DNA of 10,321 nt from JACPIN01 sp964367085 (GCA_964367085.1 CAYIWL010000029.1:1-10321); one strand, 5' to 3'; numbered from the stretch's first letter, positions 1-7,699 are shown. The notes: generated by a model from the sequence alone, not told the origin. Translations and numbers: made by a program.

Positions 1-187
1 TTAACAAATCTTCCACATGCTCTAAGATATGATGGCAGTAAATTTCATCAAAAGTGTTTTCTTTAAAAGGATAAGGAAATTTATTCAAATCATGATAAAC
101 ATCAGACTTCAAATTTTTATTATAGTCTAAATTAACATAGCCTTCCATATAGTGCTCGCCGCAAGCCAGATTCAATTTCTTAGCCAT
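1..187 (-). CDS. Class I SAM-dependent methyltransferase, N-terminal part (cut by window edge)
   Basis: Reading the minus strand from the ATG at 187 gives 62 codons with no stop before the window edge. Residues 5-10 (LNLACG) and the following EHYMEGYVNLD match motif I of the SAM-binding Rossmann fold, ending in the acidic residue that binds the SAM ribose. FDEIYCHHILEHVED (residues 46-60) matches the region before motif II in Methyltransf_11-type enzymes. The start is well fixed: an in-frame stop (TAA on the minus strand) lies at 191-193, and the next Met (residue 14) would remove motif I. The gene diverges from the TIM-barrel gene at 242, and a TATA-like TTTAAA is centred 27.5 bases upstream, so a leaderless mRNA is likely. 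Its context in a glycan locus suggests sugar or lipid-glycan methylation, but the substrate cannot be read from the sequence. Confidence 0.85.
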   Translation of the reverse strand, partial: MAKKLNLACGEHYMEGYVNLDYNKNLKSDVYHDLNKFPYPFKENTFDEIYCHHILEHVEDLL

Positions 188-211
188 AAGTTAATATTCA
201 TTCCAAAGTTA

Positions 212-217
212 TTTAAA
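212..217. promoter_or_regulatory. Shared TATA-like element between two divergent genes
   Basis: The palindromic hexamer TTTAAA lies in the 54-base divergent gap. Its centre (214.5) is 27.5 bases from the first base of both start codons, 187 on the minus strand and 242 on the plus strand. This matches archaeal TATA-box spacing for leaderless transcripts in both directions. On the plus strand the preceding bases are the purine-rich AAAGTTA, a plausible BRE. No second well-placed TATA-like element is seen for either gene. Promoter function is inferred from position and sequence. Confidence 0.6.
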
Positions 218-241
218 ATTAATCGTTTTAACATTGAGTTT

Positions 242-1030
242 ATGAAGCTAGGGATAAATTGCAAATATGATGAACTTCTAAAGGAGGAGACCATAAAAAT
301 TCTTAAGAAAGAAGGTATTAGGTTTGTAGAGATACGTTGTCTGCCTGATGAGATTAATCATGATGAATTAAGGTTGATAAAGGATAAGTTTGAATATTCC
401 ATGCATGCTTCTTTTGAAGATCTCAAGATAAATCTTTTACCATGGCTAAGATATTCTGCAAATTCCGTTAAAAAAATAGAAAAAGATATAGACTTAGCAA
501 TTCTTCTGAATGTTCGAGAGGTTGTTGTGCACGGAGGAGCTTTCTTTAAAGGTTACTTTAGAATTGCAAGTGCACTCAAAAAAAACATCGGTTTAAATTA
601 TTCTTTGGACCTCTTCATTAAAACCTTCAATCCGATCTTCAAGAGAGCTGAGGAAAACGGCATAAAGATTTTAATGGAAAACTGCTATCCTTGTTTTCTA
701 TTTGGCAGACCATACGATATTCTATACGTAAAACAAAAACTTCCTTCGATAGGGTTCTGTCTCGATCTAGCACATTCAGAAATCTATAATCAAACAGGAG
801 AGTTGATGAAATTAGAGATAGGCCATATACATCTTACAGACAATGATAAAAAAACAGACCGACATTTAGTAATAGGAAAAGGTTCAATAGACTTTGATGA
901 TTTCTTTTATAGATTAAAAAAAAGGAATTATAATCAAAAAATAATTTTAGAATGTGAAAGCATACAAGACTCTCTAAAATCATTTAAAAATGTAAGTCTA
1001 TTAACAAAAAATAGAAATAACGATATTTAA
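242..1030 (+). CDS. Sugar phosphate isomerase/epimerase-like TIM-barrel protein
   Basis: A 262-residue protein of the xylose isomerase-like / endonuclease IV-like TIM-barrel superfamily (AP_endonuc_2 type). Candidate metal-binding and active-site residues appear in the usual order at the ends of strands: H55 (MHASFEDL), H97 (VVHGG), E146 (ILMEN), D175 and H178 (CLDLAH), H195/H197 (GHIHLTDN), H208 (DRHLVIGKG) and E237 (ILECES). The length suits a single-domain sugar isomerase or epimerase. The frame is open back to 152, but the start at 242 is preferred: it begins directly with the first barrel strand (MKLGINCKYD), sits 27.5 bases after a TATA-like box, and does not overlap the divergent methyltransferase gene. 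In this locus it may isomerise or epimerise a sugar for glycan synthesis. An endonuclease IV role is less likely given the context. The family is clear; the substrate is unknown. Confidence 0.85.
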   Translation: MKLGINCKYDELLKEETIKILKKEGIRFVEIRCLPDEINHDELRLIKDKFEYSMHASFEDLKINLLPWLRYSANSVKKIEKDIDLAILLNVREVVVHGGAFFKGYFRIASALKKNIGLNYSLDLFIKTFNPIFKRAEENGIKILMENCYPCFLFGRPYDILYVKQKLPSIGFCLDLAHSEIYNQTGELMKLEIGHIHLTDNDKKTDRHLVIGKGSIDFDDFFYRLKKRNYNQKIILECESIQDSLKSFKNVSLLTKNRNNDI

Positions 1031-1037
1031 AAACTTA

Positions 1038-1043
1038 TTTAAA
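1038..1043 (+). promoter_or_regulatory. TATA-like box for the first GT-C gene
   Basis: TTTAAA in the 35-base gap after the TIM-barrel stop codon, centred 25.5 bases before the ATG at 1066. The surrounding CTTATTTAAAGATTA resembles an archaeal TATA box. No Shine-Dalgarno sequence precedes the ATG, which fits leaderless initiation. The two GT-C genes probably form their own transcription unit from here. Confidence 0.55.
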
Positions 1044-1065
1044 GATTATAATCAAAGTGATATAG

Positions 1066-2796
1066 ATGAGACTATTTAACAAATTTAAAGAAGATAGATT
1101 ATCTTTGATACTATTAATAATTATCTTTAGTCTTGGGATATTTATTCGTTTAAACGATTATTCAGAAGTAGGTTATTGGAATGATGATATCTCTACAGTT
1201 CCTTCTGGACTTTTATGGTTCTATCCACATTCGTATTTTCCAGGATTGTCTGGAGTATCAGAGCCTCCTTTAGGAAATATGATCATAGGAGCAGGATGCA
1301 TGTTATCCGGAGAAGATTTTTCGAGAGTTTCTGAAATTAAGCCAACGTTCTATCCAGGAAGAGAAGAATTAATAGGTAAACAGTTGGTCAAGGCGGAAAG
1401 TTATTGTCATCTCCCAATTTATCTTTTCGGAATTTTATTTTTTATAATCCTGATTTTTCTTTCATTTTCAGTTTTGGAAAAATACAGTGCTCTCTTTGCA
1501 ATTAGTTTTTTCGCATTTTATCCAGTACTACTGAATTTTAGCAGATGGATACATGTCGATGTGATTCTTTATTTCTTTGCTGCAAGCTTTTTACTATTCT
1601 TGTGGAAGTTTTACATCTCAGAAAAAAATTCAAACAAAGAGATCACCCTCCTGTCGATTTCTGCAATTTTTATTGGATTGGCATCAGCAACTAAGTTTTC
1701 AATTGGAACATTTATTTTTTTCGGGATTTTTATCATATTTAACAAGTACAAAGAAGAATTTTTATCTTTACTTAAAAAAATGCTTAAGTATCTAAATCTG
1801 GAAGCCATAAATAGAATAAAACATGAAGCAGACTATAGACGATTAATTATATTACTAACATTGTTCTCACTTATATTTTTAATAGTTTTTTTGGCGCCGT
1901 TTCAGTTAAATCCAAAAAATGCCATTGACACCTACGAAAGATACACCAAATTTACAAGCCCAGAATTTGCAAAAGCTTATTTTGATTTCAATCTTGCAAG
2001 AATTCTGAATTATACATTTTTATCCAATGTTAATCTGATTGACACACTGATATTCTTATTTTCTATCTTTATGATGTTTAAATTATTTTCTATCAAGAAA
2101 GAAAAAAACGAAAAATTTATCCTCTACTTCATCTCATTCTTCCTAATCTCTGCAGTTATTTTTTCCCAGGCTTTAGATATTCCTAGAATTTCTCTGCCCT
2201 ACTTGATCGGGGTTGTTTTCTTAATGTCTATGGCGTTTTCTAGCAGACCTTACTCATTATTAGAATTATTTAAGATTCATAAGAAAAAAATCTTCTTCAC
2301 AACTTTTATTTTAATTTATATTATTTATGCCTTCTCAATAGCATATTCCACCTCGCCTTATTTCACAGCCTCCAACCCAATTACATGTCATTTTACAAGA
2401 AGTAAATGTGAGCCTGGCCTAGCCGCATATTCTGCCAAAGCTACAGGAGATTATCTGAACAACATACTAAAGGATAATGAAACTTTTATGGGTATGGAGG
2501 GGGTTATATTTTACTATGTAAGGCAAGAGCAAAGCTTACAAAACTTTTATTTTGAGCAAATTTTTCAACAGAAAACAGGAAGGCTGCCGACAGCAGAAGA
2601 AAAGATAAAATATTTTCATCCATATAACCAAAGCATAAGGTATATATTATTAAACGCAAATCCCATCTCAGGAAGGGACTATACAGATCTTCTACTAGTG
2701 GATTTAAGAGACAATTACGAACCCAATCACAAAATTATTTTAATTAATAAAGAAGCAGTCTGGATATATGATCTTGAAAATTTAAAAACAAAATGA
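1066..2796 (+). CDS. GT-C / PMT-like membrane glycosyltransferase
   Basis: A 576-residue integral membrane protein with roughly 10-12 hydrophobic segments (first at about 12-28, last at about 408-427) and a soluble C-terminal part of about 150 residues. Just after the first segment comes a long loop carrying the acidic pair D40-D41 (YWNDDIS), where GT-C enzymes keep the catalytic acidic residue. Further on, EPPLGNMIIG (66-75) closely resembles the HPPLGK motif of protein O-mannosyltransferases. Enzymes of this class transfer a sugar from a polyprenyl/dolichyl-phosphate carrier on the outer membrane face to a protein or lipid glycan. C441 and C448 in the exterior tail could form a disulfide. 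The ATG at 1066 has its own TATA box, and the 3' end overlaps the next GT-C gene by 4 bases. The family assignment is strong; donor and acceptor are not determined. Confidence 0.85.
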   Translation: MRLFNKFKEDRLSLILLIIIFSLGIFIRLNDYSEVGYWNDDISTVPSGLLWFYPHSYFPGLSGVSEPPLGNMIIGAGCMLSGEDFSRVSEIKPTFYPGREELIGKQLVKAESYCHLPIYLFGILFFIILIFLSFSVLEKYSALFAISFFAFYPVLLNFSRWIHVDVILYFFAASFLLFLWKFYISEKNSNKEITLLSISAIFIGLASATKFSIGTFIFFGIFIIFNKYKEEFLSLLKKMLKYLNLEAINRIKHEADYRRLIILLTLFSLIFLIVFLAPFQLNPKNAIDTYERYTKFTSPEFAKAYFDFNLARILNYTFLSNVNLIDTLIFLFSIFMMFKLFSIKKEKNEKFILYFISFFLISAVIFSQALDIPRISLPYLIGVVFLMSMAFSSRPYSLLELFKIHKKKIFFTTFILIYIIYAFSIAYSTSPYFTASNPITCHFTRSKCEPGLAAYSAKATGDYLNNILKDNETFMGMEGVIFYYVRQEQSLQNFYFEQIFQQKTGRLPTAEEKIKYFHPYNQSIRYILLNANPISGRDYTDLLLVDLRDNYEPNHKIILINKEAVWIYDLENLKTK

Positions 2797-4304
2797 AGAT
2801 GGATAGAAAAACATTACAGCAGAAGGTTCTGGACTTTTTTGATAAAAATTCAAATCTTTTAATTGCTGTAATCTTAGTCTTTGCTCTTATTTTAAGGTTA
2901 AAGTATCTAACAATAAATCAGGCCGTTTGGTACGATGAAGCAGAGTACTTAAGCGTTGCAAAAAACTGGGCTTTTAATCTAACTTCCTATCAATTACATT
3001 ATGTCCGCCCACCATTTATTCCTTTTATCATGGCTATAATGTATAAAATTGGTTTTGGAGAGTTGGGAATGAGAGTTCTTATGTTAATCTTCTCTATGAC
3101 GGGGGTTATTTTTACTTACCTCGTAGGAAAAGAAATTTTTAACAAATGGGTTGGGATTATTTCCAGTTTTCTCATGTCTGTTTTTTATGTCAATCTTTTT
3201 TATACTGCCCGCATTTTAACCGATCTACCCTCAACAACGTTATGGTTAATTTCTATGTGGTTATTCTGGAAAGGGGTAATAAGAAAACAGTCAAAATGGT
3301 ATGTCTGGCTTCTAGGTCCTTCATTAGTAGCCGGCGTATTAATAAGGTTCCCCTTGGGGTTAATCATTTTTATTTTCTTACTATATTTAATAGTTGCAGA
3401 AGGATTTGGATTTTTGAAAAATAAAAATTTATGGATTGGAGTCTCAGCAGCAGCAGCATGCTTTGTCCCCTACTCTATTTGGTATTATCAAACTTACTCT
3501 AAGATTCCAATTCTTGGTCCTTTAGGATTTTATGGCGCTTTTTCTCAGCTAAGCAGTTATATACGCCTTACACCGATCGTTTTCCAAAGTCCAATTCCCG
3601 GGTTAGTCAATATATCTTCTTATTTCGGACATTCCTTACTGCTACTTTTGATAATAGGCATATTAATCACTTTGTTCAATCTAATCGTGGGTTATGATAT
3701 TTTACGAAAGGATGAAAGTTTAAAAAAAAATATTTTAATCTTATTGTGGATTATAATCCCGTTTATCTTTTTCGCTTTTCTTGCGGGACAAATTGCTGAA
3801 GACAGATATTTATCTTATATATACCCCGCAACTTTTTTTATCATATCATTAGTTTTAGTTAAGATATACAATTTAATAAGAAAATTCAATCTAATTCCAG
3901 CATTAGGTGTAGTCCTGCTAATTCTAATTTTATCTGCTGTTGCTCAAATAGGTTATGCAGACAGAATAATAAAGATAAAGTCAACTTCTTATATCCAATT
4001 TAGAGAAGCAGGGAGTTGGATAAAAGAAAATTCAAATCAAAGTGATAAAATAATTGCTGCGGGTGAACCCCAATTAAATTATTATTCAGAGCGTAATGTA
4101 ATCTATTGGCCAGAAGATTATGAAATAGATGAATTTATAAAAAATAATAAAGATGTAAGATATATTGTTCTAAGCTCATTAGAAAGAACATCTGAATGGA
4201 CTTATTCTTGGCCTCAAGAAAATCAGGACAAAGTTGTTCCAGTCAAAGCATATACAGATTCACAGCAAAAACCAATTCTTATCATTTATGAAGTTAAAAG
4301 ATAG
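2793..4304 (+). CDS. GT39 / ArnT-like membrane glycosyltransferase
   Basis: A 503-residue multi-pass membrane protein of the PMT_2/ArnT-like GT-C group. After the first hydrophobic segment (about 22-38) comes AVWYDEAEYLSVA (45-57), with D48-E49 at the usual catalytic position. YVRPPFIPFIMAIMY (71-85) follows, matching the R-P-P motif seen in these enzymes. The last 110 or so residues are hydrophilic and include SWIKEN and YIVLS segments typical of the C-terminal domain. It should use a Dol-P-linked sugar donor outside the membrane. Its ATG lies inside the end of the previous gene (ATGA overlap), so translation is probably coupled. A second in-frame ATG at 2799 would drop only two residues. 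The stop codon region overlaps the convergent deacetylase fragment by 19 bases. It differs clearly from the upstream GT-C protein, so the pair probably act at different steps. Confidence 0.87.
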   Translation: MKMDRKTLQQKVLDFFDKNSNLLIAVILVFALILRLKYLTINQAVWYDEAEYLSVAKNWAFNLTSYQLHYVRPPFIPFIMAIMYKIGFGELGMRVLMLIFSMTGVIFTYLVGKEIFNKWVGIISSFLMSVFYVNLFYTARILTDLPSTTLWLISMWLFWKGVIRKQSKWYVWLLGPSLVAGVLIRFPLGLIIFIFLLYLIVAEGFGFLKNKNLWIGVSAAAACFVPYSIWYYQTYSKIPILGPLGFYGAFSQLSSYIRLTPIVFQSPIPGLVNISSYFGHSLLLLLIIGILITLFNLIVGYDILRKDESLKKNILILLWIIIPFIFFAFLAGQIAEDRYLSYIYPATFFIISLVLVKIYNLIRKFNLIPALGVVLLILILSAVAQIGYADRIIKIKSTSYIQFREAGSWIKENSNQSDKIIAAGEPQLNYYSERNVIYWPEDYEIDEFIKNNKDVRYIVLSSLERTSEWTYSWPQENQDKVVPVKAYTDSQQKPILIIYEVKR

Positions 4305-4651
4305 GACGACATCGTAGTGAACTTAAATTTTTTATAATCTGTTATGTATTTCTGTAATTTTTTAATCAACTTTTCTCCTGTATTTCGCGTAATTAATCCT
4401 GGTAAACCCATCTCGCTTATGTCTACAAATTCCCATGGATGAAAAACTAAGCAAACATAATTCTCATTTCTATTTGTTATATGCTTTGCATAGAATAAAG
4501 GGAGATTTCGAAATGCCAACCAGAATATTGGTAATCGAAGTACCGGAGAGACAGATATCGGAACGATTTTGATATTGTTTTTAGAGAAGATTTTTCTAGA
4601 TGAGAAAAAATTGTTGTATCTCCCAGGAATATAAGTTGGGTTTAAGGAACT
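4286..4651 (-). CDS. Polysaccharide deacetylase, C-terminal fragment (5' part lost in assembly gap)
   Basis: The 121 residues before the stop look like the C-terminal half of a NodB-homology polysaccharide deacetylase (CE4). The first visible residues, SSLNPTYIPGRYNN, match the segment after the catalytic barrel core in this family. Later, CLVFHPWEFVDI contains the family's L-x-H motif, whose His is the catalytic acid. The end (NTGEKLIKKLQKYI and FKFTTMSSYL) matches the usual final helix and strand. The N-terminal part, which holds the D-H-H metal site and catalytic Asp, is absent and should lie in the N run. Family members are about 270-300 residues, so roughly 150 are missing, far more than 100 bases could encode. 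The frame is in register with the upstream GT2 through the Ns, but these are different families. It probably deacetylates an N-acetyl sugar of the glycan. Confidence 0.8.
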   Translation of the reverse strand, partial: SSLNPTYIPGRYNNFFSSRKIFSKNNIKIVPISVSPVLRLPIFWLAFRNLPLFYAKHITNRNENYVCLVFHPWEFVDISEMGLPGLITRNTGEKLIKKLQKYITDYKKFKFTTMSSYLLTS

Positions 4652-4751
4652 NNNNNNNNNNNNNNNNNNNNNNNNNNNNNNNNNNNNNNNNNNNNNNNNN
4701 NNNNNNNNNNNNNNNNNNNNNNNNNNNNNNNNNNNNNNNNNNNNNNNNNNN
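4652..4751. other. 100-N scaffold gap
   Basis: Exactly 100 consecutive Ns, the conventional placeholder for a gap of unknown size. The left flank is the middle of a polysaccharide deacetylase gene and the right flank is the 3' part of a GT2 gene, both read on the minus strand. The missing pieces of these two genes alone imply a true gap of at least several hundred bases. Confidence 0.97.
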
Positions 4752-5410
4752 TCTTTAAACATTGATTTACAATGTTTCAGTTTAAAAGTACTTCCTTCGA
4801 TAAATCTACTTGGGACGTAAATCTCCTTTGTTTTAAACCCATTCATTCTAATTTTTTTTAGCAATTCAATATCAAATGCAAATCCATTAGATACAAAGTC
4901 GTATCCTATCTTATCCTTAACTGCTTTTTTAAAAAATTTTGCTCCAGCCTGGGTATCCTGATAGTTCAGACCCAACAGGATTTTGACTAATAAGTTCCAC
5001 CCTCTGCTTAATATCTTTCTAAATAATGGCTCATCAACATGAAAAATATTTTTATCCTTCCATTTAGAGGCAATAATGCAGTCATAATCAGATAGGTTAA
5101 AAAAATAGTTTTTAATGTATTCCAAGTCAAAGGCATCATCGGCGTCTATAAATCCTATCCAATCACCCCCTGCAAGTTTTAAACCTTGAACTATTGCCCC
5201 GCCCTTTCCAAGTTTTTCAGGGAAATCAAGATATTTTAGTTTAGGAATTATACCTTTCCATTTGTCCAAGATTTCAATCGTATTATCTGTACTTCCGTTT
5301 GAGACAACAATTATTTCTTCATTAGGAAAATTTAACAATATAGAACTGAGAGTTGATTCTATTCTTTTTCCTTCATTGTATGCTGGAATGATGATTGATA
5401 TTTTTGTCAT
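4752..5410 (-). CDS. ALG5-like family 2 glycosyltransferase (3' end lost in assembly gap)
   Basis: The 219 visible residues form a GT-A catalytic domain of the dolichyl-phosphate glucosyl/mannosyltransferase type. KISIIIPAYNEGKRI opens the nucleotide-binding fold, VSNGSTDNT (36-44) follows, GKGGAIVQGLKLA (68-80) is the usual lysine-glycine loop, and FIDADDAFD (87-95) carries the D89-x-D91 metal-binding motif. QDTQAGAKFFK (151-161) and FAFDIELL (177-184) are typical of ALG5-like enzymes. The predicted reaction is transfer of a sugar from UDP/GDP-sugar to dolichyl phosphate, giving the donor used by GT-C enzymes. The first 38 bases overlap the end of the flippase gene in another frame, so the genes are in one operon. 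Perhaps 20-60 C-terminal residues are missing; whether they include a membrane segment is unknown. The sugar cannot be assigned. Confidence 0.83.
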
Positions 5411-6653
5411 TTTTTAATGTGTATATTGCTAAGCTGATTAATAACAATACCATAATAATCATTAAAATGATTATGATTTGCTCTAAAGAACGATGGTATA
5501 AGTTAATCAAAATAATCTCCATTAAGTTAAAGAAAGCAATCAAATAAAGAAATTTAAGTCTATGCAATGCCATGTTATAGAATGAGATTAGGTAACAAAT
5601 AGAGAAGATAGTCATTATCATTCCAAATACCCACAAAAAAGGCGAGATGACAAGGAATTCTTCTCCAAAAAGCATGGTTATTATAAAATTAGGGATTAAA
5701 AAATAAAGCAAGCTCACAGATAATCCCAAAAATAAAGCTATTAATATTGATTTGATTAACAAGGTTATTGTATTCCTGTTTTCAGAATTGAGTTCCAAGA
5801 TCTTTGGAAACATTACCATGCTTATTGAAAGGGTAGCAAAGAAAATTATTTTTCCAAATAAACTTAATGCAGCATACTGTCCTGCAGAGATTGGATCAAA
5901 GAATCTTTTGACAAGAATGACATCCCAGCTGTACAATCCAGTTAAGACCAAAAGCATGATAAGTACCGGGAAAGAATATCTGTAGATTTGCATAGTGTTG
6001 AATTTTTTACTACCTCCTTTAAAGAAACCTCTTTTAGCGAAATAAACTAAAACTAATAATGGAAGAAAGAAGCTCAATGCAAATCCGCCTATTGCACCAT
6101 TGACCCCGAATCCTAAGATTATCAATGGAATCCCTAAAAAAATTTTGGATAAACTTTCAATAAGAAAAGTCAATCCCAAAAGCTTGAATTTTTGCAGTCC
6201 CTGTAAAAATCCTCTTATCACTGAAACCAGAAAGGCAAAAACTATTGAGCTTCCAAGAATTATTAATGGGCTAACTAGATTAATCTTTAGAAAAGAAGAT
6301 AACGCCGGACTGAAAGCTAAAAATAGCACACTCACGATTAAACCGAAAATTCCTATCTTTTTAAGAGATCTAAAAAATAGATAGCGAAGTTCCAATTTGT
6401 CACTTTTCACACTAAGCTCAGCAACATATTTAGATAAGGTTGTTTGAATAGCCATTAGTGGCATTACGATTATATAAACTATTGACAACAAAGCTCCAAA
6501 AGTTCCATACTCTTTAGGCCCAAGAGTCTTGCCGACATAAAAGTGGAAAAAGTAATTAATTGCAAATGCAAGAAGCATTGTAGAAAAAAGCGTAAAGTTG
6601 TCCTTAAGCAAAATCCTATTTTTTTTAAAATGTATTTTTAATAAATTTAACAT
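5373..6653 (-). CDS. Wzx/MATE-type oligosaccharide flippase
   Basis: A 426-residue, very hydrophobic protein with about 12 or more membrane segments. It has the N-terminal pattern of polysaccharide biosynthesis flippases: a short basic cytoplasmic leader, a first membrane segment (about 23-40), then GKTLGPKEYGTFGALLS (41-57) and the amphipathic MAIQTTLSKYVAEL (67-80). These proteins translocate lipid-linked oligosaccharides across the cytoplasmic membrane. The start at 6653 leaves one base after the stop of the GlcNAc-1-P transferase gene upstream, and its 3' end overlaps the ALG5-like gene by 38 bases. This arrangement supports co-transcription from the promoter near 7700. The family is clear. 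The actual cargo is inferred from the neighbours. Confidence 0.88.
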   Translation of the reverse strand: MLNLLKIHFKKNRILLKDNFTLFSTMLLAFAINYFFHFYVGKTLGPKEYGTFGALLSIVYIIVMPLMAIQTTLSKYVAELSVKSDKLELRYLFFRSLKKIGIFGLIVSVLFLAFSPALSSFLKINLVSPLIILGSSIVFAFLVSVIRGFLQGLQKFKLLGLTFLIESLSKIFLGIPLIILGFGVNGAIGGFALSFFLPLLVLVYFAKRGFFKGGSKKFNTMQIYRYSFPVLIMLLVLTGLYSWDVILVKRFFDPISAGQYAALSLFGKIIFFATLSISMVMFPKILELNSENRNTITLLIKSILIALFLGLSVSLLYFLIPNFIITMLFGEEFLVISPFLWVFGMIMTIFSICYLISFYNMALHRLKFLYLIAFFNLMEIILINLYHRSLEQIIIILMIIMVLLLISLAIYTLKNDKNINHHSSIQ

Positions 6654-6654
6654 T

Positions 6655-7677
6655 TTATATCATCCAAATCAGGCTGCTAAAAAATAGCTCTATAAGTATA
6701 AAAATGTAAACAACCTGTCTTTCAGTGAATTTCCCTGTTCTTGTAAGAATATGCGGTAGGGAATATATTTTGTCATATAATGACTTAACTTTTCCATTTT
6801 CATAGTATCCATAACTTTGTTTCCTAAATCTTCCCCTCAATTTCAAGATAAATTCCGCAAAAAAAGGAATTGAAATAATTAGCGCAGCCCTCTCTAAATT
6901 CCCGATAATTGCTATCGCAGCAAGTGCTCCTCCAAGAAGATACGTCAAAGAATCGCCAGGAAGAATTTTTGCAGGAGTTTTATTGAAAATATAAAACGCG
7001 ACTAGTGCTGAAAAGATAATTAGCGCAAAAACTGCTGCAGTTGTTCTTTCATCATAATATGCCCCCTCTCTATTAGCATAAGAATAGAGCCCAAGCATTC
7101 CTGTATAAACAATTCCCATTCCAGTTTCTAACCCATTGAAACCAGCCAGCATATTTACCATGTTCGCAGCTCCGACAACACCTATAGGAATTATCAGCAA
7201 AGGATATAGCAGTCCAGTATCAATTATTCCAAAGAAGGGAAGTGCAACCTCACTAATTCCTGAGTTTACTACCATCAACGGTATTGCTGCTGCTAAAGTA
7301 AGTAATGGCTTCTGCCACTGTCTTAACCCGGAAGAGGTCTCCTTATCCCCTCTAATGAAAAGATCATCTATGAATCCTACAAAACTTATCATCATTATTG
7401 AAATTAATCCGCTTAATAAAAACATCAAAATTTCATCATTAAGGGTTAAATTTCCACCATTGGAAAAAAAAGTATAAAAGAAAATGAAGCTCATAAATCC
7501 AACGAAAGAACCGGCTAACACAGGCATTCCTCCAGAAATTGGAACCAACGGTTTTCCTTCTTTGTTTTGATCTTTTACAACGAGATCAATCCGTCTTAAA
7601 TAGCGTATCGACCAAGGTGTTAGATAACAAACTACAGAAAAAGAAATAATCATGCAGACAACTAAAACAAGATTCAT
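6655..7677 (-). CDS. ALG7/AglH-like UDP-GlcNAc:dolichyl-phosphate GlcNAc-1-P transferase family protein
   Basis: A 340-residue polytopic membrane protein of the MraY/WecA/DPAGT1 phosphoglycosyltransferase family. Visible signatures are ISGGMPVLAG (48-57), GFIDDL with D104-D105 (the Mg-binding acidic pair), QKPLLTL (122-128), NMVNMLAGFNGLETG (172-186) with N181, and PGDSLTYLLGG (240-250) with D242. NMLAGFNGLETG and GDSLTYLLGG resemble eukaryotic ALG7 and archaeal AglH more than bacterial MraY. The enzyme moves a HexNAc-1-phosphate from UDP-sugar to dolichyl phosphate on the cytoplasmic side, the first step of lipid-linked glycan assembly. It is the first gene of the minus-strand operon, with a TATA-like box 25.5 bases before the ATG at 7677 and no Shine-Dalgarno. 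The next Met (residue 9) would cut into the first membrane segment. Family certain; the exact amino sugar is inferred. Confidence 0.88.
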   Translation of the reverse strand: MNLVLVVCMIISFSVVCYLTPWSIRYLRRIDLVVKDQNKEGKPLVPISGGMPVLAGSFVGFMSFIFFYTFFSNGGNLTLNDEILMFLLSGLISIMMISFVGFIDDLFIRGDKETSSGLRQWQKPLLTLAAAIPLMVVNSGISEVALPFFGIIDTGLLYPLLIIPIGVVGAANMVNMLAGFNGLETGMGIVYTGMLGLYSYANREGAYYDERTTAAVFALIIFSALVAFYIFNKTPAKILPGDSLTYLLGGALAAIAIIGNLERAALIISIPFFAEFILKLRGRFRKQSYGYYENGKVKSLYDKIYSLPHILTRTGKFTERQVVYIFILIELFFSSLIWMI

Positions 7678-7699
7678 GAAAAAAAACTCTCAGATGCCA

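Noticed and set aside
152..241. Upstream in-frame extension of the TIM-barrel gene (30 extra residues)
   Set aside because: It overlaps the divergent methyltransferase, has no family resemblance, and the TATA-like element at 212-217 would lie inside the coding region. The domain begins at the ATG at 242.
4286..5410. A genuine GT2-deacetylase fusion protein
   Set aside because: The frame is open only because Ns contain no stop codons. The deacetylase half lacks its catalytic N-terminus, which cannot fit in 100 bases.
5752..5985. Short plus-strand open frames inside the flippase and phosphoglycosyltransferase genes (also 6100-6384 and 7136-7477)
   Set aside because: They are antisense shadows of well-supported membrane protein genes, with no domain similarity or promoter.
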